Shown here: piece by piece, positions 14,134-23,118 of the stretch | Layout of the letters: every line of letters starts with the position of its first letter | Numbering within the stretch: the stretch's first letter is position 1 | Assembly: GCA_947164965.1 (NCBI GenBank) | Contig: CAMUYR010000033.1 | Location: forward strand, 1 to 38,980 | Source of the DNA: an uncultured Prevotella sp. | Lineage (GTDB): Bacteria > Bacteroidota > Bacteroidia > Bacteroidales > Bacteroidaceae | Direction: 5' to 3' | DNA length: 38,980 bases | Program-made: the position numbers and the translations under genes | Notes under the pieces: model-generated | Database searches by the model: none | Told to the model about the DNA's origin: nothing | Seen by the model: only the letters and a program-made list of their open reading frames with translations

Positions 14134-15579
14134 ATGTCATTAGTAATGATCCTTCAACTCATGATTGTGCTTGGTGCACTCTGGGTTGGTTCACGTTACG
14201 GTAGTCTTGCGCTGGGTGCTATTTCAGGTATCGGCCTCGCTATCCTTGTCTTTGGTTTCGGTATGAAACCAGGTTCTCCACCTACCGATGTTATCTACAT
14301 CATTATTGCAGCCGTAACCTGTGCTGGTATTATGCAGGCTTCAGGCGGTATGGACTGGCTGATTCAGATTGCTGAGAAAATGCTTCGAAGGCATCCTGAC
14401 CGTATCACCTTCCTGGCTCCGTTGACCACATTCTTCCTAACTGTTTTGGTTGGTACTGGTCACGTTGTATACACCTTAATGCCAATTATTTGCGATATTG
14501 CCCTGAAGAAAGGCATTCGTCCTGAGCGTCCCTGTGGTGTAGCCTCAATAGCCTCGCAGGTTGGTATTACGTGTTCACCCATTGCTGCAGCTGTTGTAGC
14601 TTTTGTCAGCATCTCTAACACCAATGGTTTTGACATCACCATTCCTCAGGTCCTCATGGTCAGCATTCCAGCTTGCGTTTGTGGACTGATGGCTGCTGCT
14701 GCTGCCAGCTATCATCGCGGATTGGATCTCGACAAGGATCCTAAGTTCCAGGCTCGTCTGAAAGACCCTGCACAGTATGAGTACATATATGGTAATTCTG
14801 CTACCACGCTGGACAAAGAGATTCCACAGTCAGCTAAGAATGCCGTCTACATTTTCCTCGGTGCGCTGGTTGTCATCGTCTTCTTCGCCATTTTCCAGGA
14901 TGCGCTGCCATCCTACAGGACCTTACGTGCTGTTCAGGATTCCAATGCCCTCTATATAAGCCCTGACTTGTCCGTTTCGGGCGACCAGTTGGTAAAGGCT
15001 AACGTTTACTTGAAGGGCACCACCGAATGGTATGACAAGACGCTGCCTATGAACATTGTCATTCAGGTTGTCATGATTTCTGCTGCCGCCCTGATGATTA
15101 TCTTCTGTAAGGCAGCCCCGAAGAAAGCCGTTGCCGGTCCGGTGTGGCAGTCGGGTATGGTGGCTGTGGTTGCCATCTACGGTATTGCTTGGCTAGCCGA
15201 CACTTATTTCTCTAATTACATGACCGAGATGAAGGTGATGTTGGCTGGTGTTGTGGCCCAGTATCCTTGGAGTATCGCCTTCGTTTTCTTCCTCGTGTCG
15301 GTATTAATCAATTCTCAGGGTGCCGTTGTGGTGGCCATGTTACCGTTGGCTTACTCGCTGGGTATCGCAGGTCCAGTATTGCTGGGTGTGCTGCCAAGTG
15401 TCTACGGCTACTTCTTCATCCCCAACTATCCTTCTGATATTGCGACGGTCAACTTCGACCGCAGTGGCACAACGATTATTGGTAAGTACCTGCTGAACCA
15501 CTCGTTCATGATGCCGGGACTTATCAGTGTCTGTGTATCGACCATTGTGGCCTACACGTTGTCGATGATTTTCTATTAA
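14134..15579 (+). CDS. Anaerobic C4-dicarboxylate transporter, DcuA/DcuB family
   Basis: The 481-aa, roughly 12-helix inner-membrane protein has Dcu-family hallmarks: IIAAVTCAGIMQASGGMDWL, VGTGHVVYTLMPIICDIAL, ERPCGVASIASQVGITCSP and FFIPNYPSDIATVNFDRSG. Dcu carriers exchange fumarate, malate or aspartate for succinate in anaerobic fumarate respiration. The A or B subtype cannot be assigned. Compared with E. coli DcuA/B (about 430-450 aa) it has a longer soluble insert around residues 250-300. Placement after the pyrophosphatase suggests a joint energy-conservation role. Its stop overlaps the convergent lipoprotein gene by 4 nt. Confidence 0.92.
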   Translation: MSLVMILQLMIVLGALWVGSRYGSLALGAISGIGLAILVFGFGMKPGSPPTDVIYIIIAAVTCAGIMQASGGMDWLIQIAEKMLRRHPDRITFLAPLTTFFLTVLVGTGHVVYTLMPIICDIALKKGIRPERPCGVASIASQVGITCSPIAAAVVAFVSISNTNGFDITIPQVLMVSIPACVCGLMAAAAASYHRGLDLDKDPKFQARLKDPAQYEYIYGNSATTLDKEIPQSAKNAVYIFLGALVVIVFFAIFQDALPSYRTLRAVQDSNALYISPDLSVSGDQLVKANVYLKGTTEWYDKTLPMNIVIQVVMISAAALMIIFCKAAPKKAVAGPVWQSGMVAVVAIYGIAWLADTYFSNYMTEMKVMLAGVVAQYPWSIAFVFFLVSVLINSQGAVVVAMLPLAYSLGIAGPVLLGVLPSVYGYFFIPNYPSDIATVNFDRSGTTIIGKYLLNHSFMMPGLISVCVSTIVAYTLSMIFY

Positions 15580-16373
15580 TACTCCAGAAGCCGGCTGCTC
15601 GTCTTACCACTGAACGATATGACTTGATCGATGAGATAGCAGCTGGCTTCTTCAGGGATGCAGAGTGATGCATCAAAGTGAAAACCCTGATCGTCGACCT
15701 TGTTGAATGTCATATCATTAAAGATAGCCTGTTGCAGAAACGCCTGTGGCAGGCTTTTTTCATAGATGTTCTTTCGCATGTCACTCGAGAACAGTTGTTG
15801 GTTACCGTTGAAGATGCTGACGTGAATGATGTTGTCGTAATACACGTTATCAACCACCAGTCCATCGTCGTTCACCGCCTGTCTGGTCACCTTGTATTTC
15901 GTGGGATTAATGGCTATATAGCAGTGATACCGCATTCCGTTATAGAATACCACTGTATCACGCTTCAGTACCTCTGTCAGCGTCTGAACTTCTGTGTTCT
16001 TTTGTTTGAACATGATATCCGGATTCTCTTCGTCCGTCTTGACAAATTTAAGCACTTCGTTGTTCTGGTTCTTAATCCACAACACGTGCTCCATGTGTTT
16101 TTCTATGTGGTTGCCGACGCTGCCTAGATAGAGCGTGTCGTCAACGACTTTAAAATAGGCTGGTACTGAGGTCGAATCAGCATAATACACTGTATCACCT
16201 TTCATGCGAAAGGCCACTGATTCTGTTTCCTCGTCCATCCATACGCCCTGCAGCAGTTGCTTAGCTTCCCTGCTTTCTTGCTTATTTTTCGTATCTGTCT
16301 TTTGCCCGCAGGCCGTAAAGCCAGCGAGCAAAGACACGATACAGATGACAATATTTATTCTTTTTCCGTTCAT
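15576..16373 (-). CDS. DUF4738-like lipoprotein
   Basis: The 265-aa protein has a lipoprotein signal peptide: a basic start, a hydrophobic core (IVICIVSLLAGF), then TACG with the lipidated Cys at about residue 22. The mature part is rich in beta strands (WMDEETESVAFRMKGDTVYY, VVDDTLYLGSVGN) and resembles the DUF4738 family of Bacteroidales lipoproteins, whose function is unknown. Its ATG (16371-16373) directly follows the stop codon of ugd with no intervening base, so translation is probably coupled to UDP-glucose dehydrogenase. Confidence 0.75.
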   Translation of the reverse strand: MNGKRINIVICIVSLLAGFTACGQKTDTKNKQESREAKQLLQGVWMDEETESVAFRMKGDTVYYADSTSVPAYFKVVDDTLYLGSVGNHIEKHMEHVLWIKNQNNEVLKFVKTDEENPDIMFKQKNTEVQTLTEVLKRDTVVFYNGMRYHCYIAINPTKYKVTRQAVNDDGLVVDNVYYDNIIHVSIFNGNQQLFSSDMRKNIYEKSLPQAFLQQAIFNDMTFNKVDDQGFHFDASLCIPEEASCYLIDQVISFSGKTSSRLLEY

Positions 16374-17696
16374 TTACTTACCAATACAGTGATATTCGAA
16401 ACCATTTTCTTCCAAGTCTTCGATATCGAAAATGTTTCGTCCGTCAATCACCAGAGCCTGCTTCATAGCCTTCTTGATGACACCCCACGTAGGCAGACGG
16501 AATTCCTTCCACTCTGTCAGCAACAACAGGGCATCGGCATCCAGCACGGCGTCATACATGTCGTTGCAGTAGGTCACACTATCTCCAATTCTGCGCTTAC
16601 ACTCGTTCATGGCCACTGGGTCGTAGGCTCTGACGTTGCAACCAGCGTCCAGCAACAATTGGATCATCACCAGAGCTGTCGATTCGCGCATGTCGTCCGT
16701 CTCAGGCTTAAACGACAGACCCCACATGGCAATCGTCTTACCCTTCAAAGCTTCCTTGCTGCCAAAGGCTTTCACTAGCTTGTCAAACAGAATGCTCTTC
16801 TGACGCTCGTTCACGCGCTCTACGGCTTTCAGCACCTCCATCGAGTAGCCGTTCTTATCAGCCGTCTTGATGAGTGCCTTCACGTCCTTGGGGAAACAGC
16901 TTCCGCCATAGCCGCAACCTGCATACAGGAACTTACGGCCTATGCGTGTGTCGGCGCCAATACCGGCACGCACCATATTGACATCAGCACCTACCCTTTC
17001 GCAGAGGTTGGCAATATCGTTCATAAACGAGATACGTGTTGCCAGCATCGAGTTGGCAGCATATTTCGTCATCTCAGCCGATGGAATATCCATGAAGATA
17101 ACACGGAAATTGTTAATCAGGAATGGCTTGTAGAGCTTTGTCAGCACCTTCTTGGCGTGCTCACTCTCTACACCTACTACCACACGGTCAGGCGACATAA
17201 AATCCTTGATAGCATTACCTTCTTTCAGGAATTCAGGGTTCGATGCCACGTCGAATTCCAAGTCTTTCTTGCCTCGCTTTTCCAGCTCTTCCTCAATGGT
17301 TTTGCGAACCTTGGCAGCTGTACCTACAGGAACTGTCGACTTAGTGACTACTACCACGTATTTCTCCAGATTCTGTCCAATGGTACGAGCCACCTGCAAC
17401 ACATATTTCAAATCGGCACTACCATCCTCATCAGGTGGTGTACCTACAGCTGAGAACACAATCTCTACATCGTTCAGCACTGATGCCAAGTCAGTGGAAA
17501 ACTTCAGTCGACCTGCGGCTACGTTCTTCTTCACCAATTCATCCAATCCTGGCTCGTAGATGGGAATCTCGCCGTTCTTCAGCCTCTCAATCTTCTTTTC
17601 GTCTACATCTACACAAGTCACCGTTGCACCCGTATCAGCAAAACACGTTCCTGAAACCAGTCCTACATAACCTGTTCCTACAATTGCAATATTCAT
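16374..17696 (-). CDS. ugd: UDP-glucose 6-dehydrogenase
   Basis: The 440-aa enzyme oxidises UDP-glucose to UDP-glucuronate with two NAD+, supplying sugar acids for surface polysaccharides. The N-terminal Rossmann motif GTGYVGL begins at residue 7. The catalytic Cys267 lies in GGSCFPKD. The C-terminal nucleotide-binding domain contains AMWGLSFKPETDDMRES. Length is normal for the family. It lies 42 nt downstream of rfbC and is followed without gap by a lipoprotein gene, forming an apparent rfbC-ugd-lipoprotein operon read leftward. Confidence 0.96.
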   Translation of the reverse strand: MNIAIVGTGYVGLVSGTCFADTGATVTCVDVDEKKIERLKNGEIPIYEPGLDELVKKNVAAGRLKFSTDLASVLNDVEIVFSAVGTPPDEDGSADLKYVLQVARTIGQNLEKYVVVVTKSTVPVGTAAKVRKTIEEELEKRGKKDLEFDVASNPEFLKEGNAIKDFMSPDRVVVGVESEHAKKVLTKLYKPFLINNFRVIFMDIPSAEMTKYAANSMLATRISFMNDIANLCERVGADVNMVRAGIGADTRIGRKFLYAGCGYGGSCFPKDVKALIKTADKNGYSMEVLKAVERVNERQKSILFDKLVKAFGSKEALKGKTIAMWGLSFKPETDDMRESTALVMIQLLLDAGCNVRAYDPVAMNECKRRIGDSVTYCNDMYDAVLDADALLLLTEWKEFRLPTWGVIKKAMKQALVIDGRNIFDIEDLEENGFEYHCIGK

Positions 17697-17738
17697 ACTA
17701 AATCGATAATGTTTAAATTGTTAATTGATATCTTTTAA

Positions 17739-18287
17739 TTAGAAAACTTCTGCGTCCTTAAACAGCGGTTGCTTCAAGTCCTTCTCACTGGTCAACACCT
17801 CATCCTGACTGATAGGCCACTCAATGCCCAGTGTAGGATCGTTCCAACGGATACCCGTTTCTGCCTGTGGTGCATACACGTTATCTACCTTATAAGTAAA
17901 GATAGCCTCGTCGCTCAACACCAGAAATCCATGTGCAAACCCACGCGGAATAAAGAACTGGCGCTTGTTGTCCTCGCTCAGTTCCACCATGACGTGCTTG
18001 CCAAAGGTGGCACTCTGCTTGCGCAAGTCGACAGCCACATCCAGCACCTTGCCTTTAATGACTCGCACCAGTTTAGCTTGCGACAACTCGCCTTTCTGAT
18101 AGTGCAGACCGCGCAAGACACCTTTCGACGACTTCGACTCATTGTCCTGAATGAAATCTACATGTCCGATATACTGTTCAAATTCTTCGCGTTTCCATGC
18201 CTCGAAGAAGTAGCCTCTTGCGTCGGTAAATACCCGAGGCTCAATGACATACACGCCTTCAATCTCAGTTTGCTTGAATTTCATCAT
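17739..18287 (-). CDS. rfbC: dTDP-4-dehydrorhamnose 3,5-epimerase
   Basis: With the start at 18287 the product is 182 aa (MMKFKQTEIEGVYVIEPRVF...), the usual RmlC length. Family motifs are visible: DARGYFFEAWK, KGVLRGLHYQKG (catalytic His region), KVLDVAVDLRK and FFIPRGFAHGF. The enzyme catalyses the third step of dTDP-L-rhamnose synthesis. A start at 18314 is excluded because a -7-like TACTTTTG (18312-18319, minus strand) overlaps it. The other rml genes are not in this window. Confidence 0.94.
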   Translation of the reverse strand: MMKFKQTEIEGVYVIEPRVFTDARGYFFEAWKREEFEQYIGHVDFIQDNESKSSKGVLRGLHYQKGELSQAKLVRVIKGKVLDVAVDLRKQSATFGKHVMVELSEDNKRQFFIPRGFAHGFLVLSDEAIFTYKVDNVYAPQAETGIRWNDPTLGIEWPISQDEVLTSEKDLKQPLFKDAEVF

Positions 18288-18389
18288 TTTCGTTTTACTT
18301 CTATTAGTGTGCAAAAGTACAAAATTTATTCCGAATAATAAAGCAAAGAGCCCTTTTTTCTTCTTTTTTTGTTTTTTATTTGATTTTTA

Positions 18390-18421
18390 TTTGTTTGTTT
18401 CATAAAATCTTCTTAATTTTG
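18390..18421 (+). promoter_or_regulatory. Promoter giving a leaderless GTG start
   Basis: TTTG (18390-18393) and TAATTTTG (18414-18421) are 20 nt apart. The GTG start codon at 18426 is only 4 nt after the -7 box, so transcription probably begins at or next to the start codon. Confidence 0.65.
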
Positions 18422-18425
18422 CCAC

Positions 18426-19517
18426 GTGATTCGACTTCAACGACATATTGAGATACTGCTTTTAACGCACGATTGCGTTATTGTACCTGGCTTCGGAGGC
18501 TTTGTGGCCCATCAGATTCCTTCCCGTTACAACGACGAGGAGCGTTTGTTCTTGCCACCCATGCGAGCTCTTGGTTTCAATCCTCAGCTCCAACTCAACG
18601 ATTCGCTGTTGGCACAGTCGTATATCGAGGCTTACGACCTGAGCTATCCTGAAGCCCAGCGCACGATTGATAACGAAGTAAGCCAGTTGAAGCAGATACT
18701 GAGCGACGAAGGCGAATACCACCTCACCGATCTGGGTATGTTGCGCGTCAATCTTGATGGCAATATCGAGTTCGACCCCTGCGAGTCGGGCATCCTTACC
18801 CCCATTTCCTATGGCCTCGACGCTTATCAGTTTAAGCGCATCAAGGACCGTAAGCCGCTGGTCGAGGAAGCTGCTGCCGCCTTGGCACCAATCGAGACGG
18901 TGACTGACGTTGAGGAGTCAGCCGACGAGCCTACTCCTGCACTCATCGATATCATCAGTCACGATGATGACGACGAGAACCGTGCCCTTCAAATCAAGAT
19001 GTCGTGGGTACGTGCCGCTGTGGCCACTGCTGCCGCCATTATCGTCTTCTTCCTGTTTGCTACGCCAGTCGTCAACAGCGACCTGGGTTCGCAGACCATG
19101 TCTCAGCTGCAGGGCACCATTCTCTATAAGCTCATTCCGCAGGACACCAATATGATTCCTGCACAGCCCATTAAGCAAGAGCCTACCAAGGTTGTGGCTA
19201 AGGCTGAGCCCAAGGCTCCTCAGGCTCCTCAGACTGTCAAGGACGCCCCCGCTGCAGCTCCCGAGCAGACTGAGCAGGCTGATGCCCCCTATTGCATCGT
19301 GCTGGCCAGCCAGGTGAAGCTCAGCAATGCCGAAGATTACGTCAATCGCTTACACCAGCAAGGTTATTCGCAAGCCAAGGTGTTCGTACATAATAAGATA
19401 GTACGCGTTATTTGTGGTGAGTTCGCCACCTCTTCCGATGCCTATAACCAGCTGAACCGCATGACTTTGAAGAACGATGAATTCTGCGAAGCCTGGGTAT
19501 ATAAGAAGAAAGTATGA
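18426..19517 (+). CDS. HU-CCDC81 and SPOR domain membrane protein
   Basis: The 363-aa protein starts at a GTG. Residues 1-60 (HIEILLLTHDCVIVPGFGGF) and about 60-140 (SYIEAYDLSYPEAQ...GEYHLTDLGMLRV) match the paired bacterial HU-CCDC81 domains. A single transmembrane helix lies at about 194-216. A Pro/Ala/Lys-rich linker (245-285) leads to a C-terminal SPOR domain (about 287-360; YCIVLASQVKLSNAEDYVNRL). SPOR domains bind denuded septal peptidoglycan, so the protein probably links a cytoplasmic HU-like domain to the division site. It overlaps the FHA gene by 4 nt (ATGA). Confidence 0.85.
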   Translation: MIRLQRHIEILLLTHDCVIVPGFGGFVAHQIPSRYNDEERLFLPPMRALGFNPQLQLNDSLLAQSYIEAYDLSYPEAQRTIDNEVSQLKQILSDEGEYHLTDLGMLRVNLDGNIEFDPCESGILTPISYGLDAYQFKRIKDRKPLVEEAAAALAPIETVTDVEESADEPTPALIDIISHDDDDENRALQIKMSWVRAAVATAAAIIVFFLFATPVVNSDLGSQTMSQLQGTILYKLIPQDTNMIPAQPIKQEPTKVVAKAEPKAPQAPQTVKDAPAAAPEQTEQADAPYCIVLASQVKLSNAEDYVNRLHQQGYSQAKVFVHNKIVRVICGEFATSSDAYNQLNRMTLKNDEFCEAWVYKKKV

Positions 19518-20053
19518 AGCGAGTCAGATGTCCTAAGTGCGACCATTACATTATTTTCGACGAGACCAAGTATACTGCTGGTCAGTCGCTGGTATTCAAG
19601 TGTGACGAATGCGGTAAGGAGTTTGGCATCCGCATTGGTGTGTCCAAGCTTCGCAATACGCAGAAGGATGAACAGCCCGACGAACAGGAAAACGCCCAGG
19701 GATGTGGCAGCATTGTCGTCATCGAGAATGTGTTTCACTACAAGCAGGTCATCCCTTTACGCATGGGCGATAACGTTATAGGTCGTTATCAGAAGGGCAA
19801 CCCTATCAATACGGCTTTCGAGACTGTCGATCCCAGTGTCGACCTCAACCATTGCACCATCACCGTCTCGCGCACCAAGCAGGGCACGCTACGTTATACT
19901 TTGTCTGATAACAACAGCAATACGGGTACCTTTGTGGGCGATGTCGAACTGCAACCTCGCGAGCGTCGCATCATCGAAGACGGTACCCTCTTCACTCTTG
20001 GCGCCACCAGCATCATCCTACGCGGAGCCGATGTAGAGGAAGATCATGCCTAA
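19514..20053 (+). CDS. Zinc-ribbon and FHA domain protein
   Basis: The 179-aa cytoplasmic protein has an N-terminal zinc ribbon with Cys6, Cys9, Cys30 and Cys33 (CPKC...CDEC) followed by an FHA domain (about 95-172). The FHA landmarks GRY and NNSNTGTFVG are visible, but the usual SxxH reads LNHC, so the conserved serine is absent. FHA domains bind phosphothreonine peptides. The loss of the serine leaves phospho-binding uncertain. The 4-nt overlap with the SPOR gene implies joint expression. Its 3' end overlaps the convergent EamA gene by 36 nt. Confidence 0.85.
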   Translation: MKRVRCPKCDHYIIFDETKYTAGQSLVFKCDECGKEFGIRIGVSKLRNTQKDEQPDEQENAQGCGSIVVIENVFHYKQVIPLRMGDNVIGRYQKGNPINTAFETVDPSVDLNHCTITVSRTKQGTLRYTLSDNNSNTGTFVGDVELQPRERRIIEDGTLFTLGATSIILRGADVEEDHA

Positions 20054-20938
20054 CAACACCAAAGCCAGGTCGAACGCTTTGGCCTTCAGATTCTTTTCGT
20101 GGAAGAAGAGTGCTCCAAACAGGAAGCTTACTACCACACTGCCCCTGCGCACCATCGACACGATGGATATCATGGCATCAGGCAACGACAGCGAGTAGAA
20201 ATACATGAAGTCGGCAGTCGACAGAAACAGGCTCACGCCAATAATGGCCCAGTCCCAGTGGAAAGGCGTCGTCTGCTCGTGCTTAGGCCACCACAGCAGC
20301 CAGAGCATCAGCAGCATCATGCCGCACTGATAGATGTTATACCACGACTGCACCATCATTCTGTCCAATCCTACGCCACCGCTCTCCACAGGTGCCATCA
20401 GATATTTGTCGTACAATCCGCTCAGTGCACCCAGAGCCGCCGCACCCACAATCATCCATATCCAGTGATCGCGCTTGAAGTCGATACCCTCCTTCTTGCC
20501 ACTGCGGCTCAGCATCAGAAACGATGCCACAGCCAGCATCACACCTACCCATTGCCACACGTTCAGCCGCTCGCCAAACACTAGCAGCGCACCCACCAGC
20601 ACCATCACAGGGCGCGTGGCATTGATAGGGCCAACGATGGTCAGCGGCAGATGCTTCATACCGAAATAGCCCAATATCCAGCTGCTCAGTACGATAAGCG
20701 CCTTCAGCAAGATGTATTTGTGCATCTCCCATCCGCCTTCCGCCACGTGCAGAATCGTACCGTCCAGCGTGTTCGTCGTCGCACTCAGCACGATGAACGG
20801 CAGAAAGATAATTGAAGAAAACAGCGTATTCAGAAACAAGACGGGAATTACCGCATTGCCGCGCAGTGCTTCTTTCTTAAACGAGTCGTAGCATCCCAGC
20901 AGGGCTGCCGATGCAAAAGCTAATAGTAACCAAGCCAT
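20018..20938 (-). CDS. EamA/DMT-family transporter
   Basis: The 306-aa protein has about ten hydrophobic helices in two EamA repeats (first from AWLLLAFASAALLGCYDSF, second from WIWMIVGAAALGALSGLYDKY). The DMT superfamily exports or imports metabolites; the substrate cannot be predicted. The gene starts 7 nt after the truA stop, so truA and this gene probably form an operon read leftward. Confidence 0.87.
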   Translation of the reverse strand: MAWLLLAFASAALLGCYDSFKKEALRGNAVIPVLFLNTLFSSIIFLPFIVLSATTNTLDGTILHVAEGGWEMHKYILLKALIVLSSWILGYFGMKHLPLTIVGPINATRPVMVLVGALLVFGERLNVWQWVGVMLAVASFLMLSRSGKKEGIDFKRDHWIWMIVGAAALGALSGLYDKYLMAPVESGGVGLDRMMVQSWYNIYQCGMMLLMLWLLWWPKHEQTTPFHWDWAIIGVSLFLSTADFMYFYSLSLPDAMISIVSMVRRGSVVVSFLFGALFFHEKNLKAKAFDLALVLLGMIFLYIGSA

Positions 20939-20945
20939 ATCTATC

Positions 20946-21674
20946 CTAATACTCCACCTTTTCTAAATGCAGCGCCTTGGCAGGCATCGATTCACCCGCC
21001 ATCGTCCGCTTCTTACCTTCTATCACCTGTCGCAGTTCATCGATGGTCATACGTCCTCGCCCCACCTCAATCAGCGTACCCACCACCGCTCTCACCATAT
21101 TGCGCAGAAAGCGGTTGGCCGTAATCACGAAATACCAGCTCGTGTCCGATGTTCTCACCCATTCGGCCCTCGTCACGTGGCATATCGTCGTCTTCACGTC
21201 CGATCCTGCCTTGCAGAAGGCACCGAAGTCGCTGTATTCCATCAGCACTCGCCCACCCTCGTTCATGTGCTCAAAGTCCAGCGAGTAGTGCGTCTCCAGC
21301 GAGTAGTGCCGCAAGAACGGGTCCTTCTTCGTGTGTATATAATAGTGGTAGGTGCGTGCCTTAGCCGAGAATCGTGCGTGCAGTTCGTCGTTGACGCACT
21401 CAACCCTGTCTACGCTGATGTCCTGTGGCAACATGCCGTTCAGCTTCTTCGCCAGCATCTGGGTGTCTATCTCCTCGTCCGTGTCAAAGTGAGCCGCCAT
21501 CATCCGTGCGTGAACACCAGCGTCCGTCCTGCCGGCTCCTGTCACGCTGATTCCCCTGCGCAACAACACCGACATGCAGCGCTCCAGTTCGCTCTGCACC
21601 GTTACCCCATTCGGCTGGTTCTGCCATCCGTGATAGCGTGTACCGTCGTAACTAAACCATACAAAATATCTCAT
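20946..21674 (-). CDS. truA: tRNA pseudouridine(38-40) synthase TruA
   Basis: The 242-aa enzyme converts uridines 38-40 in the tRNA anticodon arm to pseudouridine. The catalytic Asp51 lies in GAGRTDAGVHA. Other family segments are FSYDGTRYHGWQNQ, ARFSAKARTYHYYI and NRFLRNMVRAVVGTLIEVGRG. Length matches the family. Confidence 0.96.
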   Translation of the reverse strand: MRYFVWFSYDGTRYHGWQNQPNGVTVQSELERCMSVLLRRGISVTGAGRTDAGVHARMMAAHFDTDEEIDTQMLAKKLNGMLPQDISVDRVECVNDELHARFSAKARTYHYYIHTKKDPFLRHYSLETHYSLDFEHMNEGGRVLMEYSDFGAFCKAGSDVKTTICHVTRAEWVRTSDTSWYFVITANRFLRNMVRAVVGTLIEVGRGRMTIDELRQVIEGKKRTMAGESMPAKALHLEKVEY

Positions 21675-21704
21675 AACTTAAGAACTTGTCATGAAATTTT
21701 GTTT

Positions 21705-23078
21705 CTATTTAACGATTTTCCTAACAGAACCATCACTCATTTTAATGATGTTAAGTCCTCGTTGTAGACCAGAGAGTCGATGTCCTCGTATATTGTAATA
21801 CCCCATGACGACTGTCGATGGTGAAAGGCTTGTCGAAGCAATTCCAGAATAACCATTATCGCCGTAGTAACCTTTGATGATGGCATCTTTAAGGTCAATC
21901 TGATTAAATTCCGGCACACTGCGTTGTTCAGCGTCTGACAGTCCCATCCAATAGAAGGTACCCATTCCGTTGGCTTTGGTCTGCTCCACAAAGTAACGTG
22001 CAAAGTCTAGCATGTTACTGCGATAGTCGTCGTAACCTTTATCAGTAGTGATACCCCATTCGCCAAAGATAACAGGTGCGCCCTTAGCAACAAGATGTTT
22101 TTTGATGTCGTCAATCATCTGATCTACTTCTTTCTTGGTATCGTTAATTTTCTTGATGTCCAGATAGCTATGCACTTCAAAGATAAGATGGTTGCTCACG
22201 TTGTCGGTAGGCAACTTCATTTCCTTCAGCGGGTCTTGCAGATGGGTGTTCCACTTACCGCTGCCGCTACAGGCACCATAAGTGCATACTATCAGGTTGC
22301 GCTGCGCATTGTTGCCGCCTGTAGAACGCACCGCATTAACAAAGCTTTGGGCATAGTTGTTAATGGCATTATAGGCTTCGGTGGCAACGCTGGCGTTGTA
22401 ATTTGACGATGTGCCAAACGATGCGAAGCACCAGGAGTCGTAGGAATCGAGCATCTCGTTGTATCCCTCGAAGAGCAGGTGCTCGTCGTAGTCCTTGAAT
22501 TCCTCGGCAATTTGTTTCCAAACGGCCTCGAAGCGCTCTTTCTGAAGGTTATAATCCTTGTTGCTTGCCACAAGCCAAGCAGTGTTGGCGGCTCCTGTAT
22601 CGTGATGGACGTTCAGTATGCAATACATTCCTTGGTTGATGACATAGTCGACGACTTCATGCACGCGCTTCATCCAGGCCTCTTGAATCTTTGTGCCGAT
22701 GTCGTCGTTGGCGATATCCCAAGGTGCCAGCGCATTCTTGGCATTATCCCACTTGACAGAAGCGAATGTCGCCTCCATGTGTGGATACCATGTTACAGGC
22801 ACGCGAATGGCGTTAAAACCAGCTTCCTTGAACATCTTTATAAGCTCCGCCTTGGTGACTGGCTGCCCCCAAGACTTCTCATAACTGCTTGGTGTACGGT
22901 CTGTCCAAGCTTCAATCCACATATTGTTCACATCGCCCGAATTACTGTCGAGTGTATTACCTAGATTCCAACCTACACGCATGTTTGATACAGCTGAAGT
23001 TGCTGTCTCAAAGTTGTTTGCAATTGCTGTCAGCCAGCATATAGACAGCAACAGAATTGTCATAGTTTTCTTATTCAT
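21705..23078 (-). CDS. GH5 endoglucanase (GH5_4-like), secreted
   Basis: The 457-aa protein has a signal peptide (about 1-20) and a GH5 catalytic domain. Typical elements are GWNLGNTLD (36-44), RVPVTW (92-97), the HH pair at 158-159, acid/base Glu208 in YNEM, HSY (303-305) and nucleophile Glu340 in FGEWG. The pattern resembles subfamily GH5_4, which acts on beta-1,4-glucans and often xyloglucan. Linkage specificity is not certain. The last 31 residues (427-457, starting YYNIRGHRL) resemble the tail of the LRR protein at 1169 and may be a sorting signal. A DUF6440 gene lies 40 nt upstream on the same strand. Confidence 0.92.
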   Translation of the reverse strand: MNKKTMTILLLSICWLTAIANNFETATSAVSNMRVGWNLGNTLDSNSGDVNNMWIEAWTDRTPSSYEKSWGQPVTKAELIKMFKEAGFNAIRVPVTWYPHMEATFASVKWDNAKNALAPWDIANDDIGTKIQEAWMKRVHEVVDYVINQGMYCILNVHHDTGAANTAWLVASNKDYNLQKERFEAVWKQIAEEFKDYDEHLLFEGYNEMLDSYDSWCFASFGTSSNYNASVATEAYNAINNYAQSFVNAVRSTGGNNAQRNLIVCTYGACSGSGKWNTHLQDPLKEMKLPTDNVSNHLIFEVHSYLDIKKINDTKKEVDQMIDDIKKHLVAKGAPVIFGEWGITTDKGYDDYRSNMLDFARYFVEQTKANGMGTFYWMGLSDAEQRSVPEFNQIDLKDAIIKGYYGDNGYSGIASTSLSPSTVVMGYYNIRGHRLSGLQRGLNIIKMSDGSVRKIVK

Positions 23079-23118
23079 TTGTTTTTTTTTGATGATAATA
23101 GGATGCTATCCAATGTTT

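Noticed and set aside
20967..21767. 266-aa rightward frame
   Set aside because: It is the complement of truA, a clear conserved enzyme. The His/Arg-rich translation is typical of an antisense shadow.
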